Below, in pieces: positions 8,292-17,073 of a DNA stretch of 64,000 bases. The stretch covers positions 124,001 to 188,000 of the forward strand of contig JACKML010000004.1 of assembly GCA_024235415.1 (NCBI GenBank), in the 5' to 3' direction. The position numbers were made by a program, and so were the translations under genes. Numbering within the stretch: the stretch's first letter is position 1; each line of letters opens with the position of its first letter. Origin of the DNA: Chromatiaceae bacterium (GTDB taxonomy: Bacteria; Pseudomonadota; Gammaproteobacteria; Chromatiales; Chromatiaceae). The notes under the pieces are model-generated. The model searched no databases, had not been told where the DNA came from, and saw only the letters and a list, made by a program, of their open reading frames with translations.

Positions 8292-8325
8292 AGCCCCTGC
8301 TCCGCCCGGCGGGGCGGGGGCTTTT
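8292..8325 (+). terminator. Rho-independent terminator after cbbS
   Basis: A GC-rich hairpin with arms AGCCCCTGCTCCGCC and GGCGGGGCGGGGGCT is followed by TTTT. The pairing includes two G-U wobbles. It sits 30 bases after the cbbS stop and before cbbQ on the same strand, so it may act as a partial terminator that keeps activase expression below that of the subunits. Confidence 0.8.
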
Positions 8326-8333
8326 CGTATCCA

Positions 8334-8430
8334 GTGTCGAGTCGTGAGTTGTGAATTTTGAGTGCCGGGGATGTGTCATGCATCCGGCTACCCAGAATCC
8401 ACAACTCAACACTCATGACTCAAAATTCCT
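8334..8430. repeat. Imperfect inverted repeat upstream of cbbQ
   Basis: Two related low-complexity blocks face each other: GAGTCGTGAGTTGTGAATTT at about 8339-8358 and the inverted copy in ACAACTCAACACTCATGACT at 8401-8420. Similar TGAGTTGTGAGT-rich tracts are familiar as extragenic repeats in gammaproteobacteria. The match is imperfect and the edges are approximate. It fills the gap between the cbbS terminator and the cbbQ ribosome-binding site. Confidence 0.5.
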
Positions 8431-8441
8431 CGGAGAGGCAT

Positions 8442-9248
8442 ATGAGCGATACCAACCGTGATCAGTACCTGATCCAGAACGAACCCTACTACCGCCCGGT
8501 CCACAACGAAGTGGACATGTACCAGGCCGCGTATGACGCACGCATGCCAGTGATGCTCAAGGGCCCAACTGGTTGCGGCAAGTCGCGTTTTGTCGAATAC
8601 ATGGCGTGGAAGCTGCAGAAGCCGCTGATCACGGTGGCCTGCAACGAGGACATGACCGCGTCTGACCTCGTCGGCCGCTTCCTGCTCGACATCAACGGCA
8701 CCAAGTGGCAGGACGGCCCACTGACGGTGGCCGCGCGCATCGGCGCGATCTGTTATCTCGACGAAGTGGTCGAAGCCCGCCAGGACACCACGGTGGTGAT
8801 CCATCCGCTGACTGACCACCGTCGCGAGCTGCCGCTGGAGAAGAAAGGCGAACTGGTGCATGCGCACGAAGACTTCCAGATCGTGATCTCCTACAACCCC
8901 GGCTACCAGTCGCTGATGAAGGACCTCAAGCAGTCGACCAAGCAGCGTTTCGGCGGCATGGACTTCGACTACCCGTCGGTCGAGATCGAGACCGAGATCG
9001 TCGCCCACGAAGGCGGCACCGGGCGTGACATCGCCGAGAAGCTGGTGCAGGTCGCACAGCGTTCACGCAACCTCAAGGGACACGGTCTGGACGAGGGCAT
9101 GTCTACGCGCCTGCTGGTGTATGCGGCGCAGCTCATTGGCAAGGGCATAGACCCGCTGTCGGCATGTCAGATGGCACTGGTCACCCCGCTGACGGACGAC
9201 CCGGACATGCGCGATACGCTGAAGGCCGCGATCAACACCTACTTCTGA
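8442..9248 (+). CDS. cbbQ: RuBisCO activase AAA+ subunit CbbQ
   Basis: A 268-residue MoxR-group AAA+ ATPase. The Walker A motif GPTGCGKS lies at residues 41-48 and the Walker B region AICYLDEVVEAR near residue 100. With CbbO it forms a motor that removes tight-binding sugar phosphates from inhibited RuBisCO. The ATG at 8442 follows GGAGAGG with good spacing; the frame is open upstream into the repeat, which is not coding. The position downstream of cbbLS is typical of IAq systems. Confidence 0.96.
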   Translation: MSDTNRDQYLIQNEPYYRPVHNEVDMYQAAYDARMPVMLKGPTGCGKSRFVEYMAWKLQKPLITVACNEDMTASDLVGRFLLDINGTKWQDGPLTVAARIGAICYLDEVVEARQDTTVVIHPLTDHRRELPLEKKGELVHAHEDFQIVISYNPGYQSLMKDLKQSTKQRFGGMDFDYPSVEIETEIVAHEGGTGRDIAEKLVQVAQRSRNLKGHGLDEGMSTRLLVYAAQLIGKGIDPLSACQMALVTPLTDDPDMRDTLKAAINTYF

Positions 9249-9265
9249 TCGGCCAAGGGGGCTTC

Positions 9266-9754
9266 GTGGAACGTACCTTCGAAAACCTGCTGTATGCCAG
9301 CCGCTGGCTGTTGGCACCGATCTATTTCGGCCTCAGCCTGGCCTTGCTGGCGATCGGCATCAAGTTCTTCCAGGAGGTCGTGCACATCCTGCCACTGGTA
9401 CTGCAGACCACCGAGGCCGACCTGGTACTGGTCGTGCTGAGCCTGGTCGATATCGCCCTGGTCGGCGGCCTGCTGGTGATGGTGATGCTCAGCGGCTACG
9501 AGAATTTCGTCTCCCGCATCGACCTCAAGGAGGGCGGCGAGAAGCTCGACTGGCTCGGCAAGCTCGACTCCGGCTCACTGAAACAGAAGGTGGCAGCATC
9601 CATCGTCGCGATTTCCTCGATACACCTGCTCAAGGCGTTCATGAACCTGGCACACATCGATAACGACAAACTGATGTGGTACGTCATCATCCACATGACC
9701 TTCGTCGTCTCTGCGATGGGCATGGCCTGGGTGGATCGTCTTAACCAGCACTGA
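9266..9754 (+). CDS. yqhA: UPF0114/YqhA family inner-membrane protein
   Basis: A 162-residue membrane protein that closely follows the E. coli YqhA family pattern: ENLLYASRWLLAPIYFGLSL at the start, then VMLSGYENFVSRID, and KVAASIVAISSIHLLKAFM. About four transmembrane helices are visible. The start is a GTG at 9266, placing the family N-terminus at residue 1. The molecular function of the family is unknown. It lies 17 bases after cbbQ and 11 before cbbO, so it is transcribed and probably expressed with the RuBisCO activase genes, an unexpected partner. Confidence 0.88.
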   Translation: MERTFENLLYASRWLLAPIYFGLSLALLAIGIKFFQEVVHILPLVLQTTEADLVLVVLSLVDIALVGGLLVMVMLSGYENFVSRIDLKEGGEKLDWLGKLDSGSLKQKVAASIVAISSIHLLKAFMNLAHIDNDKLMWYVIIHMTFVVSAMGMAWVDRLNQH

Positions 9755-9765
9755 GGCAATTCTCC

Positions 9766-12144
9766 ATGTCGGTTGATTTCTCGGAATACGTCGCCTGTCT
9801 CGATCAGGAACACCAGCAGCACCGCGAGGCGCTGGAGTCTTCGTACCATGAGGCGGCCAGGATCATGTCGCCGCGCGGCCTGCAGAACTATCTGGAAGGC
9901 ATGCGCGCGATGTGCACCATGGGGCGTGGACACGACCTGGTGCTGACCTATATCCAGGAGATGCCAGGAGTCGCCAAAGAGGTCGGCGAGGACGTGATCC
10001 CGGATATCGTCGAGGCGATGATGAAGCTGGCCTCGCACACCTCGGGCAGCGTGATCTCGCTGATCCTGGCCAGTATGCCGCTGGTCTCACAGCGCCTCGG
10101 CGACGCCGAGGTGGTACGTGGCTTCCTCAGCCTGCTACACCAGATGGCCGGCAAGACGCCACGCGGCATGCGCCCGATGCTGGAAAACCTCGACGAGCTG
10201 CTGGCCAAACTGACCCTGGGCGGCCTGCGCCGCTGGGTCATGTGGGGCGCACAGGCACACCAACGCGATCTCGACGGCCAGATGGCCTATTTCGGGCTGA
10301 AGACCGAATCATCGCGCTCGGTCCTGCAGAAAGAGCGGCGCGGCACCCTGTTTGTCGACAACCAGCGCAAGCTCAACTTCTACCTGCGTGCACTTTGGGC
10401 GCGCGCCTTCCTGATGCGCCCGACCTCCGGCGACTATGAGACCCGGACCGGCTTGAAGCCCTATATCCAGGATTTCCAGATCCACGTGCCTGATGCGTTC
10501 GACGCGTTTCGCGGCATCAACGGCATCGAGATCTACCGCGCAACGGCGGCGCATTGTGCCGCACACATGGTCTATACCCGTGACCCGATCTCGGCCGAGC
10601 AGTTGTCGCAGGCGCAGATGCGCTGCATCGAGTTGTTCGAGGATGCGCGCGTCGAATACCTCGCCTATTCCGAGTTTCCCGGCCTGCGCAAGCTGTGGCT
10701 GTCATTCTTCACCGCGCAACCGGGCAAGGATGACGAGAAGACCGAGGTACACGAGGCAATGGACCTGATGATGCGCACCACGCGCGCCATCATGGACCCT
10801 GACCACACAGACCCGCTCGATGTCGTCAACGAGGTAGCGGCCGGGTTCCGCGCCGCACTGGAAAAGGATCCTTACGACCCGCGCATGGCGTGGATGGCCG
10901 GCATCGATTTCTACAACAGGCTGACCGAGATCTCGCGCATCCCGAGTGTGCGCATCCTGTCCGACTGGCCGATCCCCTACCGTGATGACAACCGTTACTT
11001 CTGGGAATTCGACGAGAACATGTTCATCGCCGAAGGTGCTGACTACATCCCGGCAAGCGACCAACAGGTGCGCAAGCACGTCTCGGTCATGGAGATGGCC
11101 AACGAGGTGGACTGCGAACTGGCCGGCGACGACGCACAGGAAATCTGGGTCTGCGCGACTGAGTTCTACCCCTACGAGGACTTCGGCGTCAGCTTCAACG
11201 AGATGTGGGGCAAAGAGCCGGTCTCCGAGCCGTATCACTACGACGAATGGGACTACCACGTGCAACTGGCGCGGCCCGATTGGGCAACGGTCATCGAGCG
11301 CCGCCAGGGCAAGGGCGATCCGGAGGTGATGGACGAGATCCTCACCAAGCACAAGCCGATCGCATCGCGCATCCGTCGACTGATCGACGCCATGCAACCG
11401 CAGGGCATAGTACGCCGCCGCGGTTACGAAGAAGGCGAGGAACTCGACCTGAATGCCGCCGTGCGCGCGATGATCGACATCCGCCGCGGCATCATGCCCG
11501 ACCCGCGGATCAACATCCGAATCACCCGCCACATCCGTGACCTGTCGATCGTGGTGCTGATGGACCTGTCCGAGTCGACCAACGAAAAGGTGGGCGTCGA
11601 AGAAGGCGAACCGGGCTACGAAGAGGCCGATTCGATCCTCGACCTGACACGCGAGGCGACTGGCCTGCTCGCGTGGGCCATCGATTCGATCGGTGACAAC
11701 TTCGCGGTCCACGGCTTCGCCTCGGACGGACGGCACGACGTGCAGTACTACCGCTTCAAGGATTTTGAAAAGCCGTACGACGACGAGGCCAAGTCGCGCC
11801 TGGCCGGCATGAAGGGCAACCTGTCGACGCGCATGGGGGCAGCACTGCGTCACGCCGGCTGGCACCTGAGCCAGCAGCCCGCGCAAAAGCGCCTGGTGCT
11901 GCTGATCACCGACGGTGAGCCTGCTGACATCGACGAGCGTGACCCGCAGTATCTGCGCCACGACACCAAGAAGGCGGTCGATGACCTGGCGATGAAGGGC
12001 ATCTACACCTACTGCCTTACCCTGGATCCGAACGCCGACCGCTACGTCGCACGGATCTTCGGTGAGAACAACTACTCGGTCGTCGACAACGTGGAGCGGT
12101 TGCCGGAGCGACTACCCAATGTGTTCGCCGCACTGACGGGATAG
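9766..12144 (+). CDS. cbbO: RuBisCO activase subunit CbbO with VWA domain
   Basis: A 792-residue CbbO. The C-terminal third is a von Willebrand A domain with the MIDAS motif DLSEST near residue 600 and the later strand LVLLITDGEP. In the known CbbQO complex the MIDAS of CbbO contacts the RuBisCO large subunit while CbbQ supplies ATPase activity. Length matches the family. It is the last gene of the cbb cluster; a GCGAGGC/GCCTCGC hairpin at 12187-12203 follows without a clear U tract. Confidence 0.95.
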   Translation: MSVDFSEYVACLDQEHQQHREALESSYHEAARIMSPRGLQNYLEGMRAMCTMGRGHDLVLTYIQEMPGVAKEVGEDVIPDIVEAMMKLASHTSGSVISLILASMPLVSQRLGDAEVVRGFLSLLHQMAGKTPRGMRPMLENLDELLAKLTLGGLRRWVMWGAQAHQRDLDGQMAYFGLKTESSRSVLQKERRGTLFVDNQRKLNFYLRALWARAFLMRPTSGDYETRTGLKPYIQDFQIHVPDAFDAFRGINGIEIYRATAAHCAAHMVYTRDPISAEQLSQAQMRCIELFEDARVEYLAYSEFPGLRKLWLSFFTAQPGKDDEKTEVHEAMDLMMRTTRAIMDPDHTDPLDVVNEVAAGFRAALEKDPYDPRMAWMAGIDFYNRLTEISRIPSVRILSDWPIPYRDDNRYFWEFDENMFIAEGADYIPASDQQVRKHVSVMEMANEVDCELAGDDAQEIWVCATEFYPYEDFGVSFNEMWGKEPVSEPYHYDEWDYHVQLARPDWATVIERRQGKGDPEVMDEILTKHKPIASRIRRLIDAMQPQGIVRRRGYEEGEELDLNAAVRAMIDIRRGIMPDPRINIRITRHIRDLSIVVLMDLSESTNEKVGVEEGEPGYEEADSILDLTREATGLLAWAIDSIGDNFAVHGFASDGRHDVQYYRFKDFEKPYDDEAKSRLAGMKGNLSTRMGAALRHAGWHLSQQPAQKRLVLLITDGEPADIDERDPQYLRHDTKKAVDDLAMKGIYTYCLTLDPNADRYVARIFGENNYSVVDNVERLPERLPNVFAALTG

Positions 12145-12606
12145 CCGGCCCGGCCTCGCAGCACAGCAGGTTCAGCGTTCGCCTGCGCGAGGCGATGCCT
12201 CGCCTCCGCTTGTCTCACCCCGGGCGCAATTTCCGCGCGATGATCGGGCCCCAGTCCTGCCATCCATGGCACTGCGTTCGACTCGCAGAGCACAGTCTGC
12301 GGGCCGCTCCCCCGAGCGCATCATGGTTCCGACCACTGTTCATACTTAAGTGCGAGAGGACGCCGTAGCTGAACCCTGCGATGTAGTCGTCGCCCGGGAG
12401 TCAGCGTTGCTGGGCCACGATCCGCGCCTTCATTGAATCCACGATGGGCCAGAACAGGAGCGTCCGCTTTCAACCGGTCAACTTTCGCTCGGGGACTATA
12501 CTTTCCGTGGCCATTGATACGCCGGGGACAGGAATTTTCATCGAAGCGCCCGCGCTACTCGGCACGAACGAATAAGCTGCTAAGAACAACGATTTGGAGG
12601 ATCCAC
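12145..12606. other. Gene-free interval after cbbO
   Basis: About 460 bases without a gene I can support. A perfect seven-base hairpin (GCGAGGC GAT GCCTCGC) lies at 12187-12203 and could protect the 3' end of the cbb transcript. The ribosome-binding site GGAGG of the next gene is at 12596-12600. No recognised RNA gene was seen. Confidence 0.5.
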
Positions 12607-12897
12607 ATGACAATGTTCGTCAGTCTCTTGAATCTCACCGATCAGGGCATCCGGAACGTCAAGGAATCGCCTCACCGATTCGAGGCATTCAAGGATATGG
12701 CCGCAAAGCAGGGAGTAACGGTCAAGGCGGTGTACTACACGGTTGGACAGTTCGACATGATCGTGATCGTCGAAGGGAACGACCAAGCGGCCATCGCGTC
12801 GCTGCTGGCGACCAATGCATTGGGAAACATCCGGTCTCAGACGATGCTTGCCTATACCGTTGACGAGATGAAGAACATCACCGCGATGATGCCTTGA
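12607..12897 (+). CDS. GYD-domain protein
   Basis: A 96-residue protein that fits the small GYD family: MFVSLLNLTDQGIRNVKESP at the start, YYTVGQFDMIVIVEG in the middle, and TMLAYTVDEM near the end. It resembles a ferredoxin-like dimeric alpha/beta barrel. The family has no established function. The ATG at 12607 follows GGAGG with six bases between; the longer open frame has no such signal. It stands alone between gaps and ends before a strong terminator, so it is probably a single transcription unit. Confidence 0.85.
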   Translation: MTMFVSLLNLTDQGIRNVKESPHRFEAFKDMAAKQGVTVKAVYYTVGQFDMIVIVEGNDQAAIASLLATNALGNIRSQTMLAYTVDEMKNITAMMP

Positions 12898-12990
12898 TAG
12901 TTTGCCGATCTCTGGAATCGTGGCGCTGGCATGCAAAGTGAGATCAAGTGTTTGCACTCGTAGATTGCCACCTGCCGCGCACCAAGAGGC

Positions 12991-13013
12991 GCCGCCTTCA
13001 AGGCGGCTTCTTT
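12991..13013 (+). terminator. Terminator downstream of the GYD gene
   Basis: The hairpin GCCGCCTT C AAGGCGGC (12991-13007) has eight paired bases and is followed by TTCTTT. It lies about 95 bases after the GYD-gene stop. Confidence 0.75.
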
Positions 13014-13043
13014 GTCTCAGGCCCGCCGCAAGCTGTCGTAAGA

Positions 13044-13063
13044 AACCCCGCCGAAGCGGGGTT
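13044..13063 (-). terminator. UUCG-loop terminator for the EF-hand gene
   Basis: AACCCCGC and GCGGGGTT form a perfect eight-pair stem. Read on the minus strand the loop is TTCG, a very stable tetraloop, and the stem is followed by TTTCTTA. It is placed 25 bases past the stop of the convergent EF-hand gene. Confidence 0.8.
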
Positions 13064-13088
13064 CCAGTTCCGTTGCCACTTGCGGTGG

Positions 13089-13358
13089 TTAGAACGGCCC
13101 CGCGTCAGTCGGGGTATCGATCCTATGCCCAACAGGCGTCACCGTGACCGCCGAAGCAATAATCTCCGCTCGATCCAGCTTACCGTCCCCATCCGTGTCG
13201 ATTTCCGCCCAATGTAACGCCACGTCTTGACTGCATTTAACTTCGGACGGTATTTCTCCGCTGTGGTCATCCTGAGGTTGATACCGCTGGGCAGCAACGG
13301 CAACGGAGCTGAGTCCGAACGCCATTACGAAGACAAACACAACAGCAACCATGTTCAT
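13089..13358 (-). CDS. Small exported EF-hand protein
   Basis: An 89-residue protein with a signal peptide (hydrophobic VAVVFVFVMAFGL then SSVAVAA) and one canonical EF-hand loop, DTDGDGKLDRAE, with acidic residues at positions 1, 3, 5, 9 and 12. It probably binds calcium in the periplasm. Three ATGs are clustered at the start; the second is chosen because AGGAG lies six bases before it. The single hand and short length suggest a calvin-like or calcium-sensing accessory protein, but no partner is evident. Confidence 0.75.
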   Translation of the reverse strand: MNMVAVVFVFVMAFGLSSVAVAAQRYQPQDDHSGEIPSEVKCSQDVALHWAEIDTDGDGKLDRAEIIASAVTVTPVGHRIDTPTDAGPF

Positions 13359-13814
13359 GGTCATCTCCTGCAAAAAGCAACGACGCTCGGATCATCAAGA
13401 TCCAAGCGCCCGTATCCTGGCAAATATGCCAAGTACCCGATTGCGGGGGGGGCGAGGCGATTGCCTCATAATCAGGAAGAATGCACTGAACCCGGAAGAA
13501 CCCGATCCTCGTATCCTCTCGCTGAAATAAAGTCTAGTTCACGTGCGTCGCGGCAATGCTTTTTTCCACGGTTGAGGCATTCAATTTCCATGGGAATTGG
13601 CGAGGCCAACAACGACCACGCTTCCCGTGATTCCGTCCGGTTCGTGTTATCGCCCGCCTTGCGGCAACGCCGAGCATTTTGTCGGATTGGGGTCGAAAGG
13701 GGGCAAAGCAGGCACTGCTTCTGGCTGGCAGCGGCGGGACGCACCGCCGGTCGGAATCGTTGCGATTACCGCGATCCGGAGATCCCAGCCACCACGGCCA
13801 GGCCGAGCAAACCG
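13359..13814. other. Gene-free interval
   Basis: About 455 bases between two minus-strand genes with only short open frames that have no ribosome site and no recognisable protein pattern. It should contain the promoter of the EF-hand gene. A run of eight G residues at 13445-13452 is the only other visible oddity. Confidence 0.4.
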
Positions 13815-14264
13815 TCAACCCCGAGAAAAAGGCAGCACCTTTTTCGACCTAGGCTCGCAGCCGTGCTCCCTGTAGCGCTGCTCCATCAGGTCGAGCGCGC
13901 CGTTGAACTGGCCGATCAGCCGGGTGTGCAGCTCGCGTGCGCTCTCATGGTAATAGACGAGCTCGATCGGCGCTGGTTCGGTCAGGTCGTCCCTTCCCTG
14001 GTCATGACGGAACACCCAGGCCAGCATGATAAGGCGGCCACCCTCGCCATCGCGCACCGCATACGCCTGGTTGTCGACGAAGATGACCTCTTCCTCGTCG
14101 ATCACCGATTGCATCTGCATGCTGCGCACCGGGACGAACACGTGCGCATAGTGGCAGCGCGACAGCATCAGGCGACAACGGTTGTATAGAGGCGCCGGAA
14201 TGCTGAGCCGCTCGCGGGCAACCTCATCGGGACGGAAGAACGTCTCGGTGACCAGGTCACTCAT
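13815..14264 (-). CDS. Conserved hypothetical protein
   Basis: A 149-residue soluble protein with well-behaved composition (FVPVRSMQMQSVIDEEEVIF, ELVYYHESARELHTRLIGQF) and no signal peptide or membrane segment. I do not recognise a family. It is followed on the same strand by the EF-hand gene after a large gap and preceded, 42 bases upstream, by another unknown gene with which it probably forms a two-gene unit. Confidence 0.6.
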   Translation of the reverse strand: MSDLVTETFFRPDEVARERLSIPAPLYNRCRLMLSRCHYAHVFVPVRSMQMQSVIDEEEVIFVDNQAYAVRDGEGGRLIMLAWVFRHDQGRDDLTEPAPIELVYYHESARELHTRLIGQFNGALDLMEQRYREHGCEPRSKKVLPFSRG

Positions 14265-14306
14265 ACGTCGCCTCCGTGCCTGGTCGTACTGTGCCGGTGC
14301 GGGACA

Positions 14307-14609
14307 CTAACCGTCGTCACCGAGCTCCGGGTCCCACCCCAACTCGCGAGCACGGGCGATCGCAGCGTCGTAAATCTCCTGGTGCTTCTGCATGAGTTCG
14401 GGGGGGAGGTTCGACACGCGGTGCCCGTATTTTTCCCATTCCCGGGTCACCTGGTCGTACAGACCATCAACCCGCTGACCGGTCCAGCCTTCGCAGGTCT
14501 CGGTCTGCGGGATCAGGCCGAACACCCAGGCGTCGCGGATGATGTTCCCGGTGGAATTCATCGCGCCGTACGGATCCTTGTCGATTCCCATGTACTTTTT
14601 CTGGATCAT
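14307..14609 (-). CDS. Hypothetical protein
   Basis: A protein of 100 residues from the preferred ATG at 14609; the frame remains open to a TTG at 14654. It has a patterned, apparently conserved sequence (MGIDKDPYGAMNSTGNIIRD, WVFGLIPQTETCEGW, then ELMQKHQEIYDAA) with tryptophans and one cysteine, and no export signal. I cannot name the family. It is divergent from the histidine phosphatase gene and upstream of the 149-residue hypothetical gene. Confidence 0.6.
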   Translation of the reverse strand: MIQKKYMGIDKDPYGAMNSTGNIIRDAWVFGLIPQTETCEGWTGQRVDGLYDQVTREWEKYGHRVSNLPPELMQKHQEIYDAAIARARELGWDPELGDDG

Positions 14610-14678
14610 TTGCCATGTTCTTTTCGCAAAATAGTCTGCGATCAATTCTAGCAAATACCACCCGGGGTCCAGACCGAT

Positions 14679-15287
14679 ATGTCACCGATGAATTCCACCC
14701 GGCTCGATTACCTGCGCCATGGCGAGCCGGTCGGCGGCAGCCGCTTCCGCGGTAACGGCGTCGATGACCCGCTGTCGGAGAATGGCTGGCAGCAGATGCG
14801 CACCAGCACTGCGGCAATCGACGACTGGCAGTGCGTCGTCAGCTCACCGATGCGACGTTGTCTCGAATTCGCACGCTGGCTGGCGACCGAGCGCGGCCTG
14901 CCGCTGGAGGTCCAACCCGACCTGCGCGAGGTCGGATTCGGCGCCTGGGAAGGCATGGGGCGGGAACAGCTGCGCACGCAAAGGGCGGCAGAATACGACG
15001 CCTTCTATCGCGACCCGGTGCATAACCGTCCCGCCGGCGCCGAGCCGCTGACGCTGTTCGGGGCGCGCGTGGCGACAGTGTTCGATCATCTGGTCAATGC
15101 CTACGCCGGTCAGCACCTGCTGGTCGTATGCCATGCCGGCGTGATTCGCGGCACCTTTGGCCACGTGACCCAGTCGCCGCCGATAAACTGGTACCGCACC
15201 GAGGTCGACAACGCGGCGATCACGCGCTTCGTTCACAATCGGCGCGGTGCGCACCTGGTCGCGCACAACTGGCGACCGAGCCTGTAA
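14679..15287 (+). CDS. Histidine phosphatase family protein (phosphoglycerate-mutase-like)
   Basis: A 202-residue member of the histidine phosphatase superfamily. The phosphorylated histidine is in YLRHGEP near residue 14, and the second catalytic His is in VCHAGVIRG near residue 153. LREVGFGAWEGM matches the CobC/alpha-ribazole phosphatase and PhoE group. Cobalamin genes are not nearby, so the substrate is open. The promoter region is shared with the divergent hypothetical gene. Confidence 0.82.
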   Translation: MSPMNSTRLDYLRHGEPVGGSRFRGNGVDDPLSENGWQQMRTSTAAIDDWQCVVSSPMRRCLEFARWLATERGLPLEVQPDLREVGFGAWEGMGREQLRTQRAAEYDAFYRDPVHNRPAGAEPLTLFGARVATVFDHLVNAYAGQHLLVVCHAGVIRGTFGHVTQSPPINWYRTEVDNAAITRFVHNRRGAHLVAHNWRPSL

Positions 15288-15349
15288 ACTGCCCCGCATC
15301 GCGCATGCCCTGGCATGTGCGCCCGTCCTGTCATCTGTTGGAGCACGCC

Positions 15350-15895
15350 ATGGCCTTCGCCCGACTTGCCTTTCGGACCCTGCTGACGCTGCTGATCCTT
15401 CTGGCTGTCATCGGCATGCTGTTGCCGTCATCAGCGACAGTCGAGCGCAGCATCGTGATCGATGCACCGGTTGCCAAGGTGTTTCCCCATCTCAACGGCA
15501 TGCGCGCATTCCACGCCTGGTCGCCCTGGTCGAGCATCGACCCGGACACGCGTTATCAGTTCGATGGCCCGGAACAGGGCGTCGGCTCGCGGATGGCCTG
15601 GGAGAGCGGCAACAACCAGGTCGGCCAGGGCAGTCAGGAGATCGTCGCGAGTATCACCAACGAACGCGTCGAGAGCGACCTGGTATTTGGCGACAAGGGC
15701 AATGGCAAGGCGATCTTTCTGCTCGAACCCGAAGGTACCGCGACCAGGCTGCGCTGGCAGTTCAAGACCGATTTCGGCTGGGACCTGTTCGGCCGCTATG
15801 TCGGCCTGATGCTCGACAGCATGATCGGCGCCGCCTATGACAAAGGGCTCAAGACATTGAAGGCCACGGTCGAACAGCCCGCTGCACAGACGTGA
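15350..15895 (+). CDS. SRPBCC (polyketide cyclase/START-like) protein with membrane anchor
   Basis: A 181-residue protein with one N-terminal transmembrane helix (TLLTLLILLAVIGMLLP) and an SRPBCC domain beginning VERSIVIDAPVAKVFPHLN and ending with a long C-terminal helix. The fold binds hydrophobic ligands; this subgroup has no assigned role. The ATG is chosen because GGAG lies a few bases upstream and it gives the usual family N-terminus. It follows the phosphatase gene by 62 bases. Confidence 0.8.
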   Translation: MAFARLAFRTLLTLLILLAVIGMLLPSSATVERSIVIDAPVAKVFPHLNGMRAFHAWSPWSSIDPDTRYQFDGPEQGVGSRMAWESGNNQVGQGSQEIVASITNERVESDLVFGDKGNGKAIFLLEPEGTATRLRWQFKTDFGWDLFGRYVGLMLDSMIGAAYDKGLKTLKATVEQPAAQT

Positions 15896-16029
15896 CCCCC
15901 TGTTCAGCAGACCGGCGACGCCCGGCGGATGAGGCGCTGCAATACAATGGTTAGAGCAAACCAATGCTGGCGTAGGCCCGGGCACCCTATACTTGGCGGC
16001 TGTTCGCAAGTAATCAGAGGATCGACATC

Positions 16030-16983
16030 ATGGCGGAGGCAATCGGCCACCAAAGCCACCTGATCGACACCGGACTGTACCGTCCGCAGCTCGCCGCCTG
16101 CTACCTGATCGAGGATCACGGCGAGCTCGCGATCATCGATACCGGCACCAACAACTCGGTACCGGCGGTAATGGACGCCATTGCGTCACTCGGTGCGACG
16201 CCGCAGCAGGTGCGCTACCTGATCCCGACCCATGTCCACCTCGATCACGCAGGCGGCACCGGACGGCTGATGCAGCTGTGCCCGAACGCCACCCTGATCG
16301 TCCATCCCAAGGGTCTGCAGCACATGCTCGACCCAAGCAAACTGCAGGCCGGCGCCACTGCCGTGTACGGCGAGGACGCGTTCGCGCGTGATTTCGGCGA
16401 CCTGTTGCCGGTGCCCGAGGAACGCGCCATCGCCGCATCGGACCTGCAGACATTCGCACTCGGCGAGCGCCAGCTGCAGTTCATCGATACCCCCGGCCAC
16501 GCCAACCATCACGGCTGCATCTTCGACCACGCCAGTGGCTACCTGTACACCGGCGACACCTTCGGCCTGGGCTACCGCGAATTCCGCGAGGGCGGCAGGG
16601 GACCGTTGCTGGTCGCGACCACGACGCCGGTGGCGTTCGACCCGGAGGCCTGGTTCAGTAGCCTGGAGCACATGTTTGCGTTGTCTCCCGGCGCCTGCTG
16701 CCTCACCCACTACGGCCGAATCGATCGGCCCGAGAACTACCTCGACATGCTGCGCCAGAGCATCCAGGCGCACGTCGCCATCGCCCTGGCGGAAGAGGCG
16801 CGCGCGCCGGAAGGACGCGACGCACGGCTGAGATCCGAGGTCGATCGGCTGCTGGTCGATGCCGGTGTCGCGCACAGCGGCCTGCCGCCAGCCCGTGTAC
16901 GCGAAATATTTGCCGGCGACATCGAGCTGAACGCGCAGGGACTGGCGATCTGGCTGGCGAGGCGCGCAAAAAGCCGTTCATAG
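16030..16983 (+). CDS. MBL-fold metallo-hydrolase
   Basis: A 317-residue cytoplasmic metallo-beta-lactamase-fold hydrolase. The zinc-binding motif THVHLDHAGG is near residue 62, with further ligands in DTPGHANHH and YTGDTFGLGYREF. GAGG precedes the ATG. Members of this group act as glyoxalase-II-like or quorum-type esterases; the substrate cannot be read. It stands alone between an SRPBCC gene and DAHP synthase. The C-terminal 90 residues are helical and extend beyond the core fold. Confidence 0.82.
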   Translation: MAEAIGHQSHLIDTGLYRPQLAACYLIEDHGELAIIDTGTNNSVPAVMDAIASLGATPQQVRYLIPTHVHLDHAGGTGRLMQLCPNATLIVHPKGLQHMLDPSKLQAGATAVYGEDAFARDFGDLLPVPEERAIAASDLQTFALGERQLQFIDTPGHANHHGCIFDHASGYLYTGDTFGLGYREFREGGRGPLLVATTTPVAFDPEAWFSSLEHMFALSPGACCLTHYGRIDRPENYLDMLRQSIQAHVAIALAEEARAPEGRDARLRSEVDRLLVDAGVAHSGLPPARVREIFAGDIELNAQGLAIWLARRAKSRS

Positions 16984-17073
16984 CCCACCACTATCGACAA
17001 GTTTGCAAACCGCGAATGGCACCGGCGGGCGCTGCAGTTATAATCCGCCCATCCAACGAACCCGAACCGTCAC

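Noticed and set aside
10702..11961. Long antisense frame opposite cbbO
   Set aside because: Shadow frame of a real gene, as shown by the MIDAS-bearing CbbO product on the other strand.
6301..12144. Carboxysome locus
   Set aside because: No csoS2, shell or carboxysomal carbonic anhydrase genes follow cbbLS; cbbQ and cbbO follow instead.
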